A stretch of 64,000 bases of DNA. Origin: Sphingomonas sp. PR090111-T3T-6A (GTDB lineage Bacteria; Pseudomonadota; Alphaproteobacteria; Sphingomonadales; Sphingomonadaceae). The translations under genes were made by a program, and so were the position numbers. This document shows, in pieces, positions 61,129 to 64,000 of the stretch; positions within the stretch are counted from its first letter, which is position 1, and each line of letters begins with the position of its first letter. Below the pieces are notes generated by a model. It searched no databases and was not told the origin of the DNA. It was given only the letters and a program-made list of their open reading frames with translations. The stretch lies in the NCBI RefSeq assembly GCF_000383095.1, contig NZ_AORL01000022.1, forward strand, positions 186,001 through 250,000. The letters are read 5' to 3'.

Positions 61129-62909
61129 GCGGCCTGCTTGTAGAGCCCGTCGAGCCGCGCGCCATAGACGCTGCGGATGACGTGGCGGCGGATCTTCATC
61201 GACGGCGTGAGCTGCGCATTCTCGATGGTGAAGGCCTCCTCCGCCACCAGCACGCGGCGCACCTTCTCGGTGGTCGAGAGATCGGCGTTCACCCGGTCCA
61301 CCGCCGCCTGCACGGCGCGGTGGAACACCGGATTCTGCGCGAGCAGGCCGATGTCGTTGGCCACCCCCTGCGCCTTCGCCCAATCCGCCTGCCATTCGGG
61401 ATCGGGCACGACGAGGCCGACCAGATAGGGCCGCCGGTCGCCCATCACCATCGCCTGAAGGATCTCTGGCTGGAGCGTCAGCATCCCCTCGACGCGCTGG
61501 GGCGCGACATTGTCGCCCTTGTCGTTGACGATGATGTCCTTCTTGCGGTCGGTGATGACGAGCCGGCCCTTGTCGTCGAGATGGCCGATGTCGCCGGTCG
61601 AGAGCCAGCCGTCCGCGCTCAGCACGCGGGCCGTCTCCTCGGGGTTGTGCCAATAGCCCTTCATCACCAGTTCGCCGCGAACCTGAATCTCGCCGTCCTC
61701 GGCGATGCGGACCTCGACGCCGTCGAGCGGCGGGCCGACGGTATCGAGCTTGATCCCCGCCTTGGGCCGGTTGCACGAGATGACCGGCGCCGCCTCGGTC
61801 TGGCCATAGCCCTGGAGCATGGTGAGGCCGAGCGAGGCGAAGAAGCGGCCCACGTCCGGGTTGAGCGGCGCCCCGCCCGAGACCAGCGCCTTCATCCGCC
61901 CGCCGAAACGGCTGCGCACCTTGCGGCGGATGGTGGCGGAGAGCAGCAGGTCCATCGGCCGCTGCCAGAGCCTCGGCCGGTCGCCCATCGCCTCGGCCCG
62001 CGCGAGCAGCCAGGACGGCACGGCCCCCTGCTTCTCGATCGCCTTGGCGATGCGCGTGCGCAGCACCTCGAACAGGCGCGGCACCACCACCATGATGGTC
62101 GGGCGCACCTCCTCGATGTTGGCGGCGAGCTTCTCCAGCCCCTCGGCATAATAGATCTGCGCGCCGAGCCCGATCGGGAAATGCTGCCCGCCGGTATGCT
62201 CATAGGCGTGGCTGAGCGGCAGGAAGGAGAGGAATATCTCGTCGCCCCAGCCGAAATCCTCCGAGATGACGCGCGCCGCGCCTGCGACATTGTGGAGGAT
62301 CGCGCCATGATGCTGCATCACCCCGCGCGGCGCGCCGCCGGTGCCGGAGGTGTAGATGATGCAGGCGAGATCGTCGCGGCCGAAGCGCTTTGCGTCCTCG
62401 GCACAGGCGGCGATATCGGCCTCACCCGAGGCCAGCGCCTCGAACGTCTCGAAGCGGAAGGGGCCGGCCTGCCCGATCCGCATCGCATCGATGCCGACGA
62501 CGAGCGTGCACTGCCCCGAACGCAACACCGCCGGAATCAGCGTCGTGGCGAGCTTGGCGGTGGAGACGATCACCGCCTTGGCGCCGCTATTCTCCAGCAC
62601 ATGGGCGTGATCGCGGGTGGTGTTGGTGATGTAGGCCGGCACCGTGATGCAGCCCCCCGCCATGATGGCGAGATCGGCGATGCACCACTCGGGGCGATTC
62701 TCGGACACCAGCAGCACGCGGTCGCCCGGCTCCAGCCCCTGCGCCTTCAGGGAGGCGGCGAGCGCCGCCACCTGTCGCGCCGCCTCGCGCCAAGTCGTCG
62801 GGCGCCAGTCGCCCTCCTCCTTGTGCCAGAGGAAAGGCGCGTCACCCTTCCCGGCAGCACGCGCGAAGAACATGGTGACGAGATTCGGAAAATGTTCGAG
62901 CAGACGCAT
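61122..62909 (-). CDS. Long-chain fatty-acid-CoA ligase (AMP-forming)
   Basis: 595-aa adenylate-forming enzyme. P-loop motif IIYTSGTGGAPRGV at 185-197 (usual TSGTTG has G for the second T), LPLSHAYEHTGG, YGQTEAAP, and WLSTGDIGHLDDKGRL followed by DRKKDIIV. The catalytic C-terminal Lys lies in LTPSMKIRRH. It activates fatty acids for beta-oxidation or lipid synthesis. AGGAGAGG precedes ATG 62909. Chain-length choice is unknown. Confidence 0.92.
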   Translation of the reverse strand: MRLLEHFPNLVTMFFARAAGKGDAPFLWHKEEGDWRPTTWREAARQVAALAASLKAQGLEPGDRVLLVSENRPEWCIADLAIMAGGCITVPAYITNTTRDHAHVLENSGAKAVIVSTAKLATTLIPAVLRSGQCTLVVGIDAMRIGQAGPFRFETFEALASGEADIAACAEDAKRFGRDDLACIIYTSGTGGAPRGVMQHHGAILHNVAGAARVISEDFGWGDEIFLSFLPLSHAYEHTGGQHFPIGLGAQIYYAEGLEKLAANIEEVRPTIMVVVPRLFEVLRTRIAKAIEKQGAVPSWLLARAEAMGDRPRLWQRPMDLLLSATIRRKVRSRFGGRMKALVSGGAPLNPDVGRFFASLGLTMLQGYGQTEAAPVISCNRPKAGIKLDTVGPPLDGVEVRIAEDGEIQVRGELVMKGYWHNPEETARVLSADGWLSTGDIGHLDDKGRLVITDRKKDIIVNDKGDNVAPQRVEGMLTLQPEILQAMVMGDRRPYLVGLVVPDPEWQADWAKAQGVANDIGLLAQNPVFHRAVQAAVDRVNADLSTTEKVRRVLVAEEAFTIENAQLTPSMKIRRHVIRSVYGARLDGLYKQAAY

Positions 62910-62968
62910 GACCTCTCCTGCCCGCGCTTCTATGTCGCAGGCTAGCATGACGTTACGGTTTTGGCCGC

Positions 62969-64000
62969 TTATTGCGGAAGCGCAACCCCTTCGCTGCGGG
63001 TGACATCCGCAGCGCCGCGCCAGCCGCCTTGCGGAGTGCGCTCGATCGCATTGAGCTTGGAGGGAATCGGCACCTCGTTGGCCTGCTGGCCGAGCTTCGA
63101 GATCTCGGGCGCGAGGCCGTCCATCAGCGGGCTCTTCTCAACCAGCAGCGCGCCGCCGCCGAAGAAGATGTTGGGCAGGCCGATGGCATCCTGCGCGCTC
63201 ATCTTCCAGTCGATAACGCCGACCAGCGTCTTCAGCACATGCATGATGATGCGCTGCCCCCCCGCCGAGCCGACCGCCAGCACCACCTTGCCCGATGGGT
63301 CGGTGACGATCGTCGGCGACATCGAGGAGAGCGGCCGCTTGCCCGCCTCCACCCGGTTGGCGACGGGCGCGCCGTTCTTCTCCGGCGCGAAGGAGAAGTC
63401 GGTGAGCTGGTTGTTGAGCACGAAGCCGTTCACGACGAGCTGGCTGCCGAAATAGCCCTCGACCGTGCTGGTCATCGTCACGATGTCGCCATTGCCGTCG
63501 GCGGCGACGAAATCGGTGGTGCCATGCTCGTCGACGCCGAGGCCTGCGGTGCGCTTCTCGGCGCCCGGCGGCGTGCCGGGCTGGTATTGGCCGAGCGAGC
63601 GCGTCTCGGAGATCAGCTTCGCGCGGCGCGCGAGATAGGCCTTGTCGATCAGCCCCGCCACCGGAACCTTCACGAACGCCGTGTCGCCCAGATATTGCGC
63701 GCGGTCGGCATAAGCGAGCTGCATCGCCTCGCCGATCAGATGCCATGCCACCGGCGAATTGGGGCCGAGCTTGGCCATGTCGAAATGCTCCAGCATCCCG
63801 AGGATCTGGAGGATGGTGATCCCCCCGCTGGAGGACGGCGCCATCCCGCAGATCCTGTAGCCGCGATACGTGCCGCAGACCGGCGCCTGCGCGCGCGCCT
63901 CATAGGCGGCGAGATCGGCGGTGGTGAAGGGCACCGGATTGCGCGGCGCATTGCTGACGGCGGCCGCGATCGCCTCGGCGTTGGCGCCCTTGTAGAAGGC
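62969..64000 (-). CDS. ggt: Gamma-glutamyltransferase, 3' part only
   Basis: The last 343 residues of a gamma-glutamyltransferase precursor; the 5' end lies beyond the window. PFTTADLAAYEA, GYRICGMAPSSSGG, then the autoprocessing site at HGTTDFVAAD where the first Thr of TTD becomes the nucleophile of the small subunit, followed by GNIVTMTST-like GDIVTMTST and a MSSMSPTIV-like SSMSPTIV motif with GSAGGQRII. Periplasmic glutathione or gamma-glutamyl peptide hydrolysis is expected. Confidence 0.94.
   Translation of the reverse strand, partial: AFYKGANAEAIAAAVSNAPRNPVPFTTADLAAYEARAQAPVCGTYRGYRICGMAPSSSGGITILQILGMLEHFDMAKLGPNSPVAWHLIGEAMQLAYADRAQYLGDTAFVKVPVAGLIDKAYLARRAKLISETRSLGQYQPGTPPGAEKRTAGLGVDEHGTTDFVAADGNGDIVTMTSTVEGYFGSQLVVNGFVLNNQLTDFSFAPEKNGAPVANRVEAGKRPLSSMSPTIVTDPSGKVVLAVGSAGGQRIIMHVLKTLVGVIDWKMSAQDAIGLPNIFFGGGALLVEKSPLMDGLAPEISKLGQQANEVPIPSKLNAIERTPQGGWRGAADVTRSEGVALPQ

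Noticed and set aside
1-64000. CRISPR arrays, insertion sequences, prophage or integrase genes
   Set aside because: No regularly spaced repeats, transposase-like motifs or phage structural genes were found; the single tRNA gene shows no flanking integrase or partial tRNA copy.

Overview
The window is high-GC DNA that is densely coded on both strands. It has no insertion sequence, prophage, CRISPR array or rRNA operon that I could find. The gene content points to an alphaproteobacterium of the sphingomonad type. The evidence is a hisC-tyrC pair as in Zymomonas, metX next to metW, COQ9, a cytochrome bc1 chaperone of the CBP3 family, a short glutamyl-tRNA synthetase, DUF1737 and DUF6356 proteins, and a degenerate RibB-RibA fusion. 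This placement is an inference from families; no 16S gene is present.

Layout. 1-6983 (minus strand) is a seven-gene export operon: outer-membrane factor, periplasmic adaptor, ABC ATPase, MacB-type permease, a periplasmic EF-hand protein, an OmpR-type regulator and a sensor kinase cut by the window edge. From the adaptor stop onward every junction overlaps by a few bases. 7089-8785 is a two-gene amino-acid cassette (PLP lyase of the D-cysteine desulfhydrase family plus an Asp/Glu-racemase-type enzyme). 8928-14273 is the most unusual region: a 29-codon ORF with a strong Shine-Dalgarno sequence runs into a fused DegT-type aminotransferase/FAD oxidoreductase, then a family-2 glycosyltransferase, an AT-richer gap of about 320 bp, and a three-part methyltransferase protein. 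tRNA-Leu(GAG) follows.

14663-35271 is housekeeping: a zinc-ribbon protein, ftsE-ftsX-ydcF-like-plsC, tyrC-hisC, metX-GNAT-metW, pheS-pheT, rpmI-rplT, hisN, prs, gltX and the riboflavin cluster ribD-ribE-ribBX-ribH, closed by a perfect two-way hairpin. 35317-43058 holds an Old Yellow Enzyme, an EamA transporter, COQ9, feoA-feoB, ssb, a YceD/CBP3 pair and a BamE-like lipoprotein. 43136-52904 has maeB, mutS, glnD, two small cassettes, infC (probable AUA start) and ynfA. 52904-64000 has thrS, an unrecognised secreted protein, a dicarboxylate/amino-acid symporter, a DUF6356-hydrolase-TPR trio, gloA-gloB, a long-chain acyl-CoA ligase and the 3' part of a gamma-glutamyltransferase gene.

Two regulatory themes recur. 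Several genes without a Shine-Dalgarno sequence (metX, hisC, gltX, glnD, gloA, prs, the EamA transporter) have a -10-like hexamer only 5-7 nt before the ATG, which suggests leaderless mRNAs. Tight 1-, 4- or 8-nt overlaps of stop and start codons are also common, which suggests widespread translational coupling.
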